Position numbers and translations under genes: made by a program. The notes under the pieces were generated by a model, which saw only the letters and a program-made list of their open reading frames with translations, was not told where the DNA came from and ran no database searches. 64,000 nt of DNA from NCBI RefSeq assembly GCF_018320785.1, contig NC_054866.1, positions 32,465,000 through 32,528,999 on the forward strand. Direction: 5' to 3'. This document shows positions 51,078-63,590 of the stretch, piece after piece. This DNA is from Cheilinus undulatus. Its lineage: Eukaryota; Chordata; Actinopteri; Labriformes; Labridae. Every line of letters begins with the position of its first letter. Within the stretch, counting starts at the first letter, position 1.

Positions 51078-54000
51078 ATGATGAAGCTATCAGAGGGTGC
51101 CATAGAGGTAAGGATAAAATCTGCACTTAACCTTTAAAGTCAAATTATATTTTTAAGCGAAAAAATGTCAAGACTTAATTCAGCTATGGCGCAGTTTTTG
51201 TTCGGCTCAAGTGACTAGATAGCATTTGTTGGTCCTTCAATTTAATTTAATGCCCGTCAAAACACAAACTTTGGTACTGCTACCTTAACTCACAGTAGCA
51301 TTTTTACCTAACGTCTGTTTGAAGTTCAAACGTTAGCTCTCATAACGTTTGCTGCTAACGTTCGATAAACGTTGGACTTATTCGAGTAAAATGGCACAGT
51401 TTACAAAAACTAAGAAAGGAAAATATATGTTATTTTAACGGACTTAAGCTAATTCAAGCTTTGTTTCCAGGCTCTTACAAATGGCACCAGTGAAAACGAC
51501 CTAGTGCTTCAGTTGGTGGTAAGTTGCATTACAAGTAATGGTACAAAATATGTTACAAAGTCGCTTCTCATTCACTACATCACAACTGAATCTGATACAT
51601 AATGCTGAATTTCATAACACACATCTCATGGTTCATAATTCAGTACTGAACTCTCACTAAACTAAATACTGTCAGTTTTGAATATAATTAAACTAAACAA
51701 AGACAATGATATCACAAAATACATTCTCTTCACATACATTATTGTTAGGTATGTAAACAGTATACCCTGCCCAGAACAGGCTTATAAGCAGAGGTGGAAA
51801 AGTACACGACTATTGTACTCAGTAGACGTACTGTTACTCTGGTTAAAATTTACTTGAGTCAAATTACTGAGCTGTAAATCTACTCAAGTAAAAGTAAAAA
51901 GTATATAATTCAAAGTTTACTTTCAGAACTGAGTACTAAACAGCTACAAGGGAGTTGTACAGTAAAATATGATCTTTTCTTATTGGCAATAAAAACAAGA
52001 GAATATGGATCTCCAACCAGGCTGTTCAGGTAATATCCAACCTCTATAATAAAGTAAAATGCAAAGCATAGTTGACAGCGTTAATTAAACTTGTATATAG
52101 TTAAATTTGACACTATAAGTTCACACTGCAGATAGTTAAACAACACTTTTGAAAGTGTTAATTATGTTACAGTATGACAGCACTGCAGTAACTCTTTAAA
52201 ATCAAAGCAGAGTCAACATACTTGTTAGGCAGTGCATGCAGATGCTCTATGCATCCTTGGGAGCATCCGAAGTCACGGGTGGGAATACCAACTCAGTGGA
52301 TAACTTAACTCATGTTGAAAATGTGTCTCACATCAAAAAAACAATCCTCCAGTAACGTGAGCAAAAGTACCCCAGCAGGTATCACTGTACAACATCCAAA
52401 AACTACTTAACATCTAAAACATGTCAATACTTTGCCCAAGTGCATGATGGGGAATTCTGCACACACAATCCCACAGATTTGAAATCGCAATGGACAGAGC
52501 TTAGATCAGTTGACTATTTACAGAGTTGAGGTTACACTGGGCATGGGGTGCGGGTGGCCGGGTGGTTGAGGTGCATGCCCCATGTGCGCTGACCCCGGCT
52601 CTCGTCCCTGTTTTTGGCTCTGTCCACTGTCCTCCTCTATCAAGTAGGGGCACAAGGATGCCCAAAATAAACCTTTAGGAAAAAAAAAAAAGAAGTTACA
52701 CTGGGCATCACTGTCAAATAGTCCCTAACTAAAGGCTATTTCACTTAGAATGGAATTAAATCAGGCAGCAACCTCTGCTCCTGAAAAAGAAAGCCAATGT
52801 GGAAGTGCAAAAAAATTGCAATACCGGAAGTGTCCACTTGAGGTTGGCTGCAGGAACACCAAAAGTAATGCACACAACACATGTTAAAAAGACGTTTTTT
52901 ACACTAGAAATAAACTGGTTTACAGCCTTGTTCAAAAAACCAAATGTGTCTCATTAGCTAATGTCTCCATGTCCTCTCACTGTGCATGGGGTGATTCTTT
53001 TTGTACCACGATCATTTAAATCATATTTTGGAAAAACTTCACTGCGCACTGATTAGCGCATCTCATGTGACTGACAGATAGCTTGACAGGCAGATGCTAC
53101 CTGTCTGCTACCTATCTTAACCAGAATGCTAGCTAGCTCAGCTGACAGGAAGTCAAGCTCAGTGGGCACCTGGGTGGGCTCTTGTCTGCTGTTAGGTTGA
53201 TCCAAAGTTCAGTGGAGACAGTGATTTCAATATGGATGCTTCCGCAGATTGGCTTCAAATGCTGTTGAGTGCACCTATTGTAATCAAACGGATGGTGTCA
53301 CACAGGCTTTGTCCAATTCTTTTTACAGTCTGAGTTAAATTCAACTCAGAAATGTTTATCCCTGACATATCAACCCTTCAGATTTTGCTGTGTACAACAG
53401 CTGTTTGGGTATGTGATGTCTTGCTGTGTACTATTGTGTAGTCAAGAGAACTAGAAAAAGTACAAAAGTGTTGTATTCAAGTACATGTACGGTTAATCTA
53501 ATTAAAACTTACTGAAGTAAAAGTACTGATTTTAAAATGCACTGAAAGAAAATTCTGTTACCCCCTAAAAAAACTGTTCAATTACAATAATTTCAGTAAA
53601 TGTTACTAGTTACTTTCCACTCCTGGTGAACAACATTCCCTGCTCAAAGCAGGCTTATAGGACACAATCTTTAATACAAAGGGGCCTTAAATCCTAAAGA
53701 AGACATTTAAAAATAATACGACAGATAAACGGCCTGGTGTCAATATTTGGAGGGACAAAGGTTATTTTTCTTGAATACTGAACACATGTCACCTTTCAGA
53801 ATATTCGGAAGCTCGAGGGAGGAAGTGGTAATACTCGCTGGCGGGTCATGATGAGTGATGGACGGCACACTCTGTCCTGTGAGTTTTTTATTCATTTCTT
53901 CAATGCTAAATGTTTATTGCTGTTACTTATTAATGGGAAAAACACGCAGTAACTGTGGTTGACAGCATAGACAGAAAACCCTTATTATAAGACTTTCTGA

Positions 54001-57000
54001 ATAGATTTAATTCAATTAAAATGATCCTCATCCTGCTTCTGTTTGATTTTCATTCTACTTTTGCAGCCTTCATGCTTTCAACACAGCTGAACTACATGGC
54101 TGAAGAGAACCAACTGGTTCCAAACTGCATCTGCCTTCTGAAGAGACATGTGACCAATATACTCAAGGATGGACGGTATGCACTTTCTGATGTTTCTTGG
54201 CTTTGCCTAGATTTTTCCCTCTTTTAAATGCATGCATGGTGATAATGTGTTGCTCCTATGCATGTCTTCATACAGACGGGTGGTTATCATTTTGGAAATT
54301 GAGGTCGTCAAGCCTGCTGAAGCAGTTGGAGGAAGAATAGGTGATCCCACTCCTTTCACTGAGGGTATGGCCTCAAAACACATGCTGCTTACAAGCATAT
54401 CCCAGTGAAAATTATTATGAGATAACATTATAATTAACAGAAACACATGGCTCGTTCACACTGCGGTACATGCTAGGGGCATAAATCACTAGCTCCATCT
54501 AGATACACTAAGATTTGGATAGATATCAGTTCTTTGGATAATGATACAATATTTTCTGATATCACAAAAACTGCCTGTGATTAATATTGGACAATGTCAT
54601 GCACCAATTTCACACGGTTAAAGATGAAAAGTATTTCTGATAATGTAATTGCTAAAGGTTTTCTGCTTTTAATCAGGACAGTCTTTATAACAAAAACAAA
54701 AAGTCCTGCATTTCACTTAAAGTTGCAAGTGTTTAATACTAACCATGAAGGGCTTACGTTTACCTTTAAATTACGGACATAACATGGACATTTATATTAA
54801 AACACGTTGCCTTTAAAACAGCAAACTATTTAAGTATCAAACATTTCTTTGTCTTTATTTTCTTGTATTCTTGTAAGTCTAAAGCACCAGTGTGTTCCTC
54901 TTCTGCACCTTTTCATAATCATGATCGAGTCTTAGGCCTCTTTTTTTTTTTATTTAAAATGTGTTTTAAATGCATTAACTCGTGTGGACTTGAATGATTA
55001 TTGTGGTACGTATTTCGGCCCTTTATACTTTACATAATAATGTGGTATAAAGCTGAGGTTGCAGCTGTTAAGCTACTATCACTTATAAATCAGGCAGCAG
55101 TTTATTGAAGGAGCCATGCCACAGTGGCCTTTTTCTCTCTGTTTAGCTGCAGAGCCTGTATCAGACACCACTCACACTACTGCAGCCATGGGCAGATAGG
55201 GGAGGGGTATCTGTTTCTCTCTGAATGATCATTTAGCAATTGTATATGAGTTAAAAATGCTAGTGTCATCAACAATGAAAGTTGAGAGGCCCACCCTGGT
55301 GTAGTCTATGTCCAAAACATGTCCCTACAGCCGAGAGAGGAATGAATATCCTCCTCGTCCTCTTAATCTGGGCTGCTAGCTATTAGTTACTGCCAGTTTG
55401 CTGCTTGCTTGTTTGCAACTTCAAGATGACGTATTGTGTTGGGGAATTTTAAAATGCAAGCATAGCTTAAAGGTGATGGTGTAGATTGATGTTTTGACTT
55501 TCTATGAAGCTGATTTGCCCTGCATGGACAGTGCCTCTACACACAGACCGGAGGTGAGAGAAATCTCATCATAGCTTCACCGCCAAAATATATCGCTGTT
55601 TATCAGAGGGCAGAAGAAAACACACAGCAGGCTTTCGCAGCACAAATGTTTTTTAGATTGTGCATAATTTATTCTCAAATTGGTGTCACTCCTGATGTGC
55701 ATAGAAAGGCGCAATCAGTTTGCTTGCTTATTTATTCCCATCTTCATGCCGTTTGTGTCACCTTTAAAGGGATACTTCAACATTTTGGCAAATTCGCCCA
55801 TTGCCATAATCCCTATAGTCTTAGTAATAGGTTCGTAACCTTTAGTTGTCGGTGCAAGCTATTTTTAGATCAGCGCTGCTGAGTTTGGACCTGCTGTGCC
55901 AACTCAATGTAAGCAGATGGTATTCCGGCTTTCCCTCATCAAACTCATCAAATACACAATCCAACAACTCCAAAATGCTCTCATGGACAAGTTTTGACCT
56001 GCACATTCACTACGATATGAAATAATAACGTATAATTATGTAACGTTACGACACATGAAGCATATACTCTGAACTATTTCTTGAGTAAACCACTGGGCAG
56101 AGTGACACATTGCAGCAGCCATGTCTGGAGTGTAGTTCCGGCTTTGCATTTAGCTTTAAAACATCTCTGTCTCGTAATGTTCCATGATTATTTTATAGCG
56201 TGGTGAATGTACAAGTCACAACTTGTCCACGAGAGCATTTTGGAGTTGTTGGATTGTGTATTTGATGAGTTTGATGAGGGAAAGCTGGAATACCGTCTGC
56301 TTACATTGAGTTGGCACAGCAGGTCCAAACTCGGCAGCGCTGATCTAAAAATAGCTTGCACCGTCAACTGAAGGTAACGAACCTATTACTAAGACTATAG
56401 GAATTATGAAAATGGGCGAATTTGCCAAAATGTTGAAGTATCCCTTTAATGTGTAAAGGCCTTTTGACTGAGACTAAAACTGAAAATAGCTGTCAAAAAT
56501 AACACTGTGCCTCTGTGGAATCAATAGGTACATTTTAGGCACAACAGTGAAGCTTTATTATGGTGCAGTTGCTGGAATGCACTGTTAACAGATCATACAT
56601 CATACTTTAATACTGGTTTCTTGTTCCTTGCAGGTGCAGCTAAAGGCCCACAGCCAGTGGCAAACCCTGAACCCCGTCCTCCGCTACAGCCACAGAGCCA
56701 AAATGAAGGTGTGTACTTTTTGATTTGAACTCTGGAACAAACAGACTAGGTACATAGGCTTCTACATAACCACTAGATGGCAGAATTTCTCCACTTCTTT
56801 CTATGAGTTTGGGGACCCACGGCTTCACAGGACACATCATTTTGACAGCCCTGTTTAGAGAAACATTTTGGGGTTTTTTTAGTCTTTGCAATGCTCTCTG
56901 AGGAGTTTTTCTTAAGGTAGAAGCTGAGCCTCTTTGTCATATGGCTGCTTGGCATTGTAAATGTAACAGCTGTGAACCTGTGTTGATTGGTTACAATCAC

Positions 57001-57216
57001 TGCCTGTGCATTCAGATATTTAGTTTAGCTTTTTTTTTGGATCCTCAAGAAATGAAAAAACCCAGAGCAGCACAGGCTACTTAGAGGGTTAGTGTAGCTC
57101 ATAAACAAACATTTTTATTTTTGAAGCTAGCAGCTGCTCTGATCAGATAAAGGTGGTGGATCAGAGCAGAGCCATAAGTTGACTCAGGATGGATGTGCAG
57201 CCAGCTGTCAGAGGAC

Positions 57217-57261
<45 letters not shown>

Positions 57262-57264
57262 CGT

Positions 57265-57303
<39 letters not shown>

Positions 57304-60235
57304 ATAGCAGGTATTCATCCCTCTAATCTGTCGCATGGGAACTGAGGTTGTAGCGAGCACTGTCCTCATCAGCACAGTCGTTGTTCATTTCTCTGTGTGT
57401 GCTGCCTGATCTGGAGGCTTAATTACCAGAAGTGCAGTGGTTGGCAAAGTGGGAGGACTAAAGTGGACACTTTGAACTCTAATCCTCCACGTGAGACGTC
57501 CTTAAATCAAATGTGCAGCGTTTGTTCATACAGAAAATCTCAAAGTCAGGCTGCAGCACTCTCCTGGGAAGGAGAAGCTCCAGTTTGTTACAGTATTTCA
57601 CACTCTGCCCTGATTCTGTGAAATGTGAATCATGCTTCTTGCAGAAACACTAGATCACACGTCTCCCACAACTTTGGATGACAGAAATTTTTGTTTCCTT
57701 TCTGTCTCTTCTCTGCCTTGACTACAGAGTCAACGGCGGTAAATTTACTCCAAGTCGTGAGGTTTCTTCTTTGATGAAACTTCCCTCATGAAGTGAGATA
57801 ATTACAGTGATCAAGCAGTTGCAATCCACAGAAATTGGATTTTTGTAATTTGCCTCAGATGAATAATGTATGTGCCTCTCTCTCTTGACTTCTCTCCATC
57901 ACTGCTCTTCATGGATCATTAATTTGTCTTTTAGTTCCTGCGCCAGTGCAACGAGGGTACAAAAAAGACTTTGGGAAGAAAGCTCCATCTTCTATGCCTG
58001 ATACTCCAGGGGGCAGCTCAAAAGTGGTGCCTATTGCCAGCCTGAACCCTTACCAGTCCAAGTGAGTATGTTAACCATGAGGTTTCAGAAGTTTGTGTAT
58101 TTGTCATGTTTAAGATATTTACATCAAATAACTTGGGAATTAAGAAATATTACAAATAATAATTCAAGTTTGGATGAGAAGAAATTGCAACTAAACCATG
58201 TTAAGTGTAAAAAGTTGGAGCTAAACATTAATTGGGACTGAAGGTTGGCAACAACACATCCACTTCGATGGATGAAACAGTGGTGATATCGTTGAACTTG
58301 TTTCAAATTGGTTTTCTATTCTCATACTGATAACAATGTTGTCTTTTTAATACCCCAACAAACTCTGATATTAGGTTTCTGTCAGCTTCCACGGGTCTTA
58401 TGCTTTACCTTAAAGACTCAGGTTTGTCAGAGTTCTGTCTTAATGCCTGCTGGGATTCAGATGTTCAAACTGTCATTTTAATATTCATAACTGTCTTAAG
58501 ATGGCTGACAACATTTAAAAAAAAATGTATCTCAAATTTAAATAAAGCTCAGGTCAGACAACACATGATCAGAGTCCTAAATTCTTGCCATAACTTGACC
58601 GACAGACAAGTAGAGTCAAGGTGTGCTGTCAGTCATGATGTTGGAAGTAGAGGGGATGGACTAGCCCAATGGTTTTCAGTTTTTTTGGTCATGTATCCCA
58701 TGTGAAATATTTTTCAGCCAAGTATACCCTAAACAACGTAAAGCTTTTTTGGCCAAAAACAAAAACATTAAACAGTGCTGTGACGGCCGTCTGATTTATC
58801 AAACTTAGTAACTGAAACACTTTTAAATTTCTTTTAAAACTTGAAAATTTTAAATATTATTTTTATTTTTATGCAAACATTTTAAATGTTAAAAGTGCAT
58901 GACTGAATTCATGGCAAATCTTCTTATCACTACATGTGGGTTTTCAAACTAATGTAGTGAGGTTCTCACACTGACGAGCGAAATCAGGACGAACCAGGCA
59001 CAGATCCAACTTTTTGTGCACCTAATAAGAACAAAAGCTTATGACAGAGTCAGTCTTAAATTTATGAACTGGCACTTGTAAAGCATGCCGTTCTCACTGC
59101 CCAATCCAAAAATATGGTTGTGCTCATATTCTGCTATCTAGAGAAACATAAATCACTTATCAGAAGACTGTTCTTTAAGCTCAATGCAGGTAAATTCTCT
59201 CCTTTTGATGATAAGCATGAATTCTTTGTTTGTTGGTCGCGGAAAGAGAAAGCCTGTTGAAGAGGAGGAGAGTAAGTGAAACATCAGTGTAACAACAGGC
59301 TGACCGTGGACAGACTTCTATGAATGAAAAAAAAAATAGTCATACAACTAAATAAACTTCAAAATTGCTTATATAGAGTTAAATTCTGAATACAAGTAGT
59401 GTTCTAGATATTAAGGTCAGTGACTCTAACCTTTGCCCTGCTCCTGCCCGGCAGGTGGACAATACGTGCCCGTGTGACCAACAAAAGCAGCATCCGCACA
59501 TGGAGCAACTCTCGTGGTGATGGCAAACTTTTTTCCATGGAGATTGTGGATGAGAGTGTGAGTGTTTCTATTGCTCATCAGTTTCTTGGTATGGCACATT
59601 TGTAATCCTGTGCGACCTCTCACGTCCTGTAATGTAAAAACTCAACATTTTTATACTCTCACAGGGGGAGATACGCCTGACAGGTTTCAACCAGGAAGTG
59701 GACAAGTTCTTCAGCCTCATCGAGGTTGGCAAGGTGAGATGTTCCCCCAGATAACGATTCATTGTGTCCTCTTTTTTGTGCCAACCCATCTCTCATCGTG
59801 CTGTCAAAGACAGGATTTTGGCCACAGACTCTTCTTGTAACAGCTGCCAGTACTTTGTGAGTTAAAACCACAGAGACTATGAATGAATCATCTGGCTACA
59901 CTGTGCCCATACAATAAGCGGCTTATGATCATCTGCCAGCCTTTGTTGATCCCCCTGGACTGTCTGAAGTCGTATCTTGTTTGCACCATTCAGTCAGGTG
60001 AGCTCTGATTAACACACGGGTTCATCCATCTGTACGACCCAGGTCTTCTACATCTCCAAGTGCTCCTTGAAGATGGCCAACAAGCAGTACACATCAGTGA
60101 AGAATGACTACGAGATGACGCTCAATGGGGAGTCCACCATCATCCCCTGTGAAGACAGTAGTGATGTTCCCATGGTGCAGTGCGACTTTGTCTCTATCGG
60201 TGACCTGGAGAGCAGAGAAAGGGATTCTGTCATTG
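51078..60235 (+). CDS. rpa1: Replication protein A 70-kDa subunit, 5' part
   Basis: RPA1 is the large subunit of the heterotrimeric single-stranded DNA-binding protein used in replication, repair and checkpoint signalling. Ten coding exons are in the window: 51078-51107, 51471-51518, 53800-53878, 54067-54175, 54276-54364, 56634-56708, 57935-58061, 59455-59557, 59665-59733 and 60043-60235. They give about 307 residues of roughly 600. DBD-F (about 1-115) retains the basic-cleft arginines in [12 protein letters not shown] proline/glutamine-rich linker follows, then DBD-A (from about 175; [54 protein letters not shown]). The last exon reads through [14 protein letters not shown] and breaks inside the DBD-A/DBD-B linker (RDSVI). 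The remaining exons must lie beyond 64000. Two ATGs stand in tandem ([10 protein letters not shown]), so either could be used. Confidence 0.97.
51789..53625. mobile_element. hAT-like element in rpa1 intron 2
   Basis: The left end CAGAGGTGGAAAAGTA is mirrored at the right end by TTACTTTCCACTCCTG, and several internal words (AAGTAAAAGTA, TTACTT) recur near both ends. There is no transposase, so the element is non-autonomous. The immediate 8-bp flanks do not match. Instead, a diverged 36-bp direct repeat (51753-51788 and 53626-53661, 28 of 36 identical) flanks it. A SINE has inserted into its interior. Confidence 0.7.
52545..52694 (+). mobile_element. tRNA-derived SINE
   Basis: A short GC-rich body resembles a tRNA gene: GGTGGCCGGGTGGTTGAGG is an A-box-like start, and GGCTCTCGTCCC is a B-box-like segment. 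It ends in an A-rich tail. A 14-bp target duplication, GTTACACTGGGCAT, flanks it perfectly (52531-52544 and 52695-52708), proving retroposition. Near-perfect duplications imply recent insertion. Confidence 0.85.
55768..56445. mobile_element. Fold-back piggyBac-like MITE in rpa1 intron 5
   Basis: Two inverted arms of about 260 bp (55768-56027 and about 56187-56445) enclose a loop of about 160 bp. The arms start AGGGATACTTCAACATTTTG and end in its complement. TTAA flanks both ends (55764-55767 and 56446-56449), the piggyBac target site. There is no open frame of interest. The arms are highly similar, so transcribed RNA could form a long hairpin. Confidence 0.85.
57220..57302. repeat. (GT)n microsatellite
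   Basis: About 80 bp of GT dinucleotides in rpa1 intron 6 are interrupted once by a short GCGCGC/GTGCGTGGG segment. Confidence 0.95.
58665..58750. repeat. Possible hAT-type fragment
   Basis: CAATGGTTTTCAGTTTTTTT followed by GGTCATGTATCCCATG resembles one end of a common vertebrate hAT MITE. No opposite end or target duplication was found. Confidence 0.35.
58961..59250. repeat. Short copy of the wdr81-intron repeat
   Basis: The first 62 bp are almost identical to 40321-40382, and the rest corresponds to 42203-42425. The copy lies in rpa1 intron 7 and lacks the 1.8-kb middle seen in the longer copy. It may be an internally deleted, non-autonomous form. Confidence 0.65.
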
Positions 60236-62588
60236 GTAAGGAGCATCAAATGATCTGCACAGGAATTTCCTAACCAAACTTGTCTTTTAAGCCCCAGACA
60301 ACTTTTTCCTCTTATTACTTCAAACTGTATTTTCACAAAATCTTATCAACAGCCCACAGCTCTAATTACATATAGAAATGCACTCAAAACATAAAATCCT
60401 CAGTCTATCAGCAAAACAAAAGATCTGCTGAGCTCAGATCTTTTGTCTTGTCTCCAATACTTGCAGTATATATTGCAGGCCTGTAGCACACCCTTTTTCC
60501 TCTTTGTATTTGTTAGTTTCTTTAAGAATGGAACATGAGGTGCAATAAATAGTTAATATGGTTATAAAAAAAAAACCCAGAATTTTAACTTGAAAAAAAG
60601 ATGGATGCTTATTATGATTTCAAGGCAACAAAAATAGAAGTCTAAGAAACCCAATATTTTGTTACCGGTACATTTTATTTCGGGGACTAAAATGACTAAA
60701 AATTTTACTGAAAAAGCCTCAGAGATGCAGAATGCTCTCAAATGAGAGCCCACTTTTCCAAAACTTTTCTCTCTCTTTACATAGTAATTATCAATTCAAA
60801 TAAGGTTGTGATATGCTCTTTAGTAAAGAAAAGTTTTCTTTAGCTCTATGAAGATATTTCTATTTTGTTTCTTTTTGGTTTGTGTTAGTCAATTCTTGCT
60901 TAATTGTTTGGCCAAAGAAGTTTTTGAAATGAGATCAGCCTAATTTAAGGTGCTGGTGCACTATGTCCTGTTAGTTTTTTTTATTTTTGAACTTTCCATC
61001 GCTATTGATCACTCAGCAAGTTTTAACACATGTGACATTGAAATGAAATATGGTTTTAAAATTTTTTACTGCTTTTTGGCTGTACTTTCAGCTTAAAATT
61101 CTTGAAATATCACACAATAAAACCTTCACAGGTAGTCCGTAAGGTGTTAAAAATTTGCCATCTTTTTAATGAACCTTAGTAGAGATTTGTCATTTAATTT
61201 GAAGCCCTTCTTAATTCCTCCTGACCTGCTCCACTATCAGAACAAAGTCTTATCTAACATTGAAATGTTGTATACAAACTGCTACTTAGAACAACACATT
61301 TTCCAAGTTCACTATAGACCTTTTTTATTGAGAAACTGTTAGGTCCTACAACAGCCTGTCTCGTGTCTATTACTCAGAAACAAGCTGTGTACACCCTTGA
61401 GGCTCAGTTTGTTCCCATGCTGCATTGTTGTAGTGGAATGATCCATCACCTTTGAGCTGTTTTCTTTTTTCTTTTTGAATAGTGGCAGTGTTTTGCCAGC
61501 ACATTTTATGAGACTGTAGTGATGTTGTCTCTCACAGCCCTCAACAAATGTACAGTCAGGGATTTGCAACACAGTAAATCAAGGACAATAAAAAACATCT
61601 CAGCTCAGAAGAGCATGTACCATGAAGCAAACCACAGGTACTTATGTCTTCTTTAATCTGGCAAGTGTCAGAGTGGCAGAGGTGAAAAAAGTACTAGACT
61701 ATTGTATTCGAGTAAAAGTAAAGTTACACTGGATAAAATGTACTTAAGTAGAAGTAAAATTGGTAATCTATAAATCTAATTCAGTGAAAGTAAAAAGCAA
61801 GTCATTTAAAATTTACTTAAAGTACTGAGTAGCTACTTTTCATACTTGAGGGGGGTTATACAGTAAAATATTATCTCTTCTTAAAATGAATTAACTACAA
61901 GAGAATATGAATCTAAAACCAGGTTGTTTTTTATAGGGTGAGACTTGACCTAAATTCAAATGCAACAGCTGTTTAGGATGAAATGTTGAATCATTCTCTT
62001 GCTACTAATGATGTGAATTCAGTGTCTTTTCAGAGATCTGGATCATTTGTCTTAGTTCAGCAAAAACCGCTAGCTCTTGGCTCCCAAATGCCTCTCGATT
62101 CGATACCACTTTGACTTTTAATAAATCAGACAAATTAAACATTTTTGACCCATGGGTCAAAAATACCTTTTTATAACTGCATGTATTTATTTAGAAAATT
62201 GTTGGACTAAAACCTTTTATTCTCAGAATAGTACACATTTTACATAATGCTTGAATATAAAACTATCATTTAAGATAATTAAGCACCAGTTCTATAACTC
62301 TTTAGTATGCTGAAAGCTGTAAGTTATTATGTTTTTACATTAAACATAATACAAGGTGCAAGTAGTCTTCTGTGATTTCCATTTAAATATAGCTGATAAT
62401 AATAATAACGATTATTATTATAAAATAACTCTGCTTTGTCAAAATATTTCCCAAATAAATGAAACTCTAAATGGAGCACGGAGACAAAAAATAATCCATA
62501 AAACAAAACATGTTGCACAACGTAGCACATGTTCTTGTTTATCAGGAATTTATTGATACTGGTTGCTGAAATTTACATGGCTACATTT
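60236..62588. other. rpa1 intron 10, first part
   Basis: No further rpa1 exon is visible here or in the rest of the window; the expected DIIG-type start of DBD-B was looked for and not found. A hAT-like left end, CAGAGGTGAAAAAAGTA, at 61677 begins a fragment of the same family as the element at 51789, without a recognisable right end. Confidence 0.55.
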
Positions 62589-63590
62589 CAGGGTTTCCTT
62601 CAGGATTTTTTGAAACAGTGGGAGAGGGCTTTGCCAACCTCTCCCTTCCATTTATTTTTGTTTGTTCATTTGGTTTTTCTTTTTTGTGTTTTTTTTTTAG
62701 TAAAATTATCACTTAAAGTTTTTAGAAATAAAAAAAATTGGGGTCCGTTGAACATGGATATATATAATAATGTTAGAGTTTAAGTGTCTATATTCTTAAA
62801 AATAAAAGAAAACAACATTTTTTTAGTTATGTTAAATTATATAACTTGAACATGCCAAAGGATAAACACGCACAGATCCCCCTAAAAAAATATATTTTTT
62901 ATGCTTTTTACTTTGCCTCCCCCCTTACAAACATACACGAACACTTTAAGATCATACTAATGACAACAGCCTGGGGATATGATTTGAATGAAAGACTCTT
63001 ATGACGGGTTTCTGCTTTTATTACATCCTCTTACAATTATTTTATCCCAGAGGAGCCACAGGTAATCCTCTGCTTCTTAAAGTTATTAATATTATGATAA
63101 CTTCTAAACATTTATCACTCACTTATTCAACAAGCTAAGTCTGTGTCACACATACACAGACACACACACGCACAACTGCTCCTGTTGCCCTGTGACGGTG
63201 AAGCTCGCACTTCTCCTTCCTCTCCCCATGAGGCAAATATCATGGATTAGATGAACGCCTGACAGTCAGTTGCTATTGTTTTTGTCCAGTCTTGTATTGT
63301 AACAGAAATGGAACTAAAGTTCCGCCGGAGTTTTTAACGACAACGAGATATTTTCAAGTCACTAGAGTCTCATCTCCATCATGAGACACGGTTGATGATG
63401 AATATAACAACTCTAGTTTACTGCTAATCATCAGATTATAATCAGGGAAGTACTAAACTAAGCAAAATTCATACAGTATAATTTACAGTTTTAACATCTG
63501 TTAAAAAAAAGATTACAATTCTGAAGGCATGGCAGCTTTTATTTTGGTGTGGCGGTGCGCCATGATCAATTACATGTTCTGGAAACCCTG
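62589..63590. mobile_element. hAT-type MITE in rpa1 intron 10
   Basis: The left end CAGGGTTTCC is exactly mirrored by the right end GGAAACCCTG, the usual form of hAT termini. No clear 8-bp target duplication remains (the flanks are CTACATTT and CATTTTCT), and no transposase frame is present. Confidence 0.6.

Noticed and set aside
57724-57740. Possible micro-exon (CTACAG, 11 nt, GTAAAT) in rpa1
   Set aside because: Splicing exon 6 directly to exon 7 keeps frame; adding 11 nt would break it.
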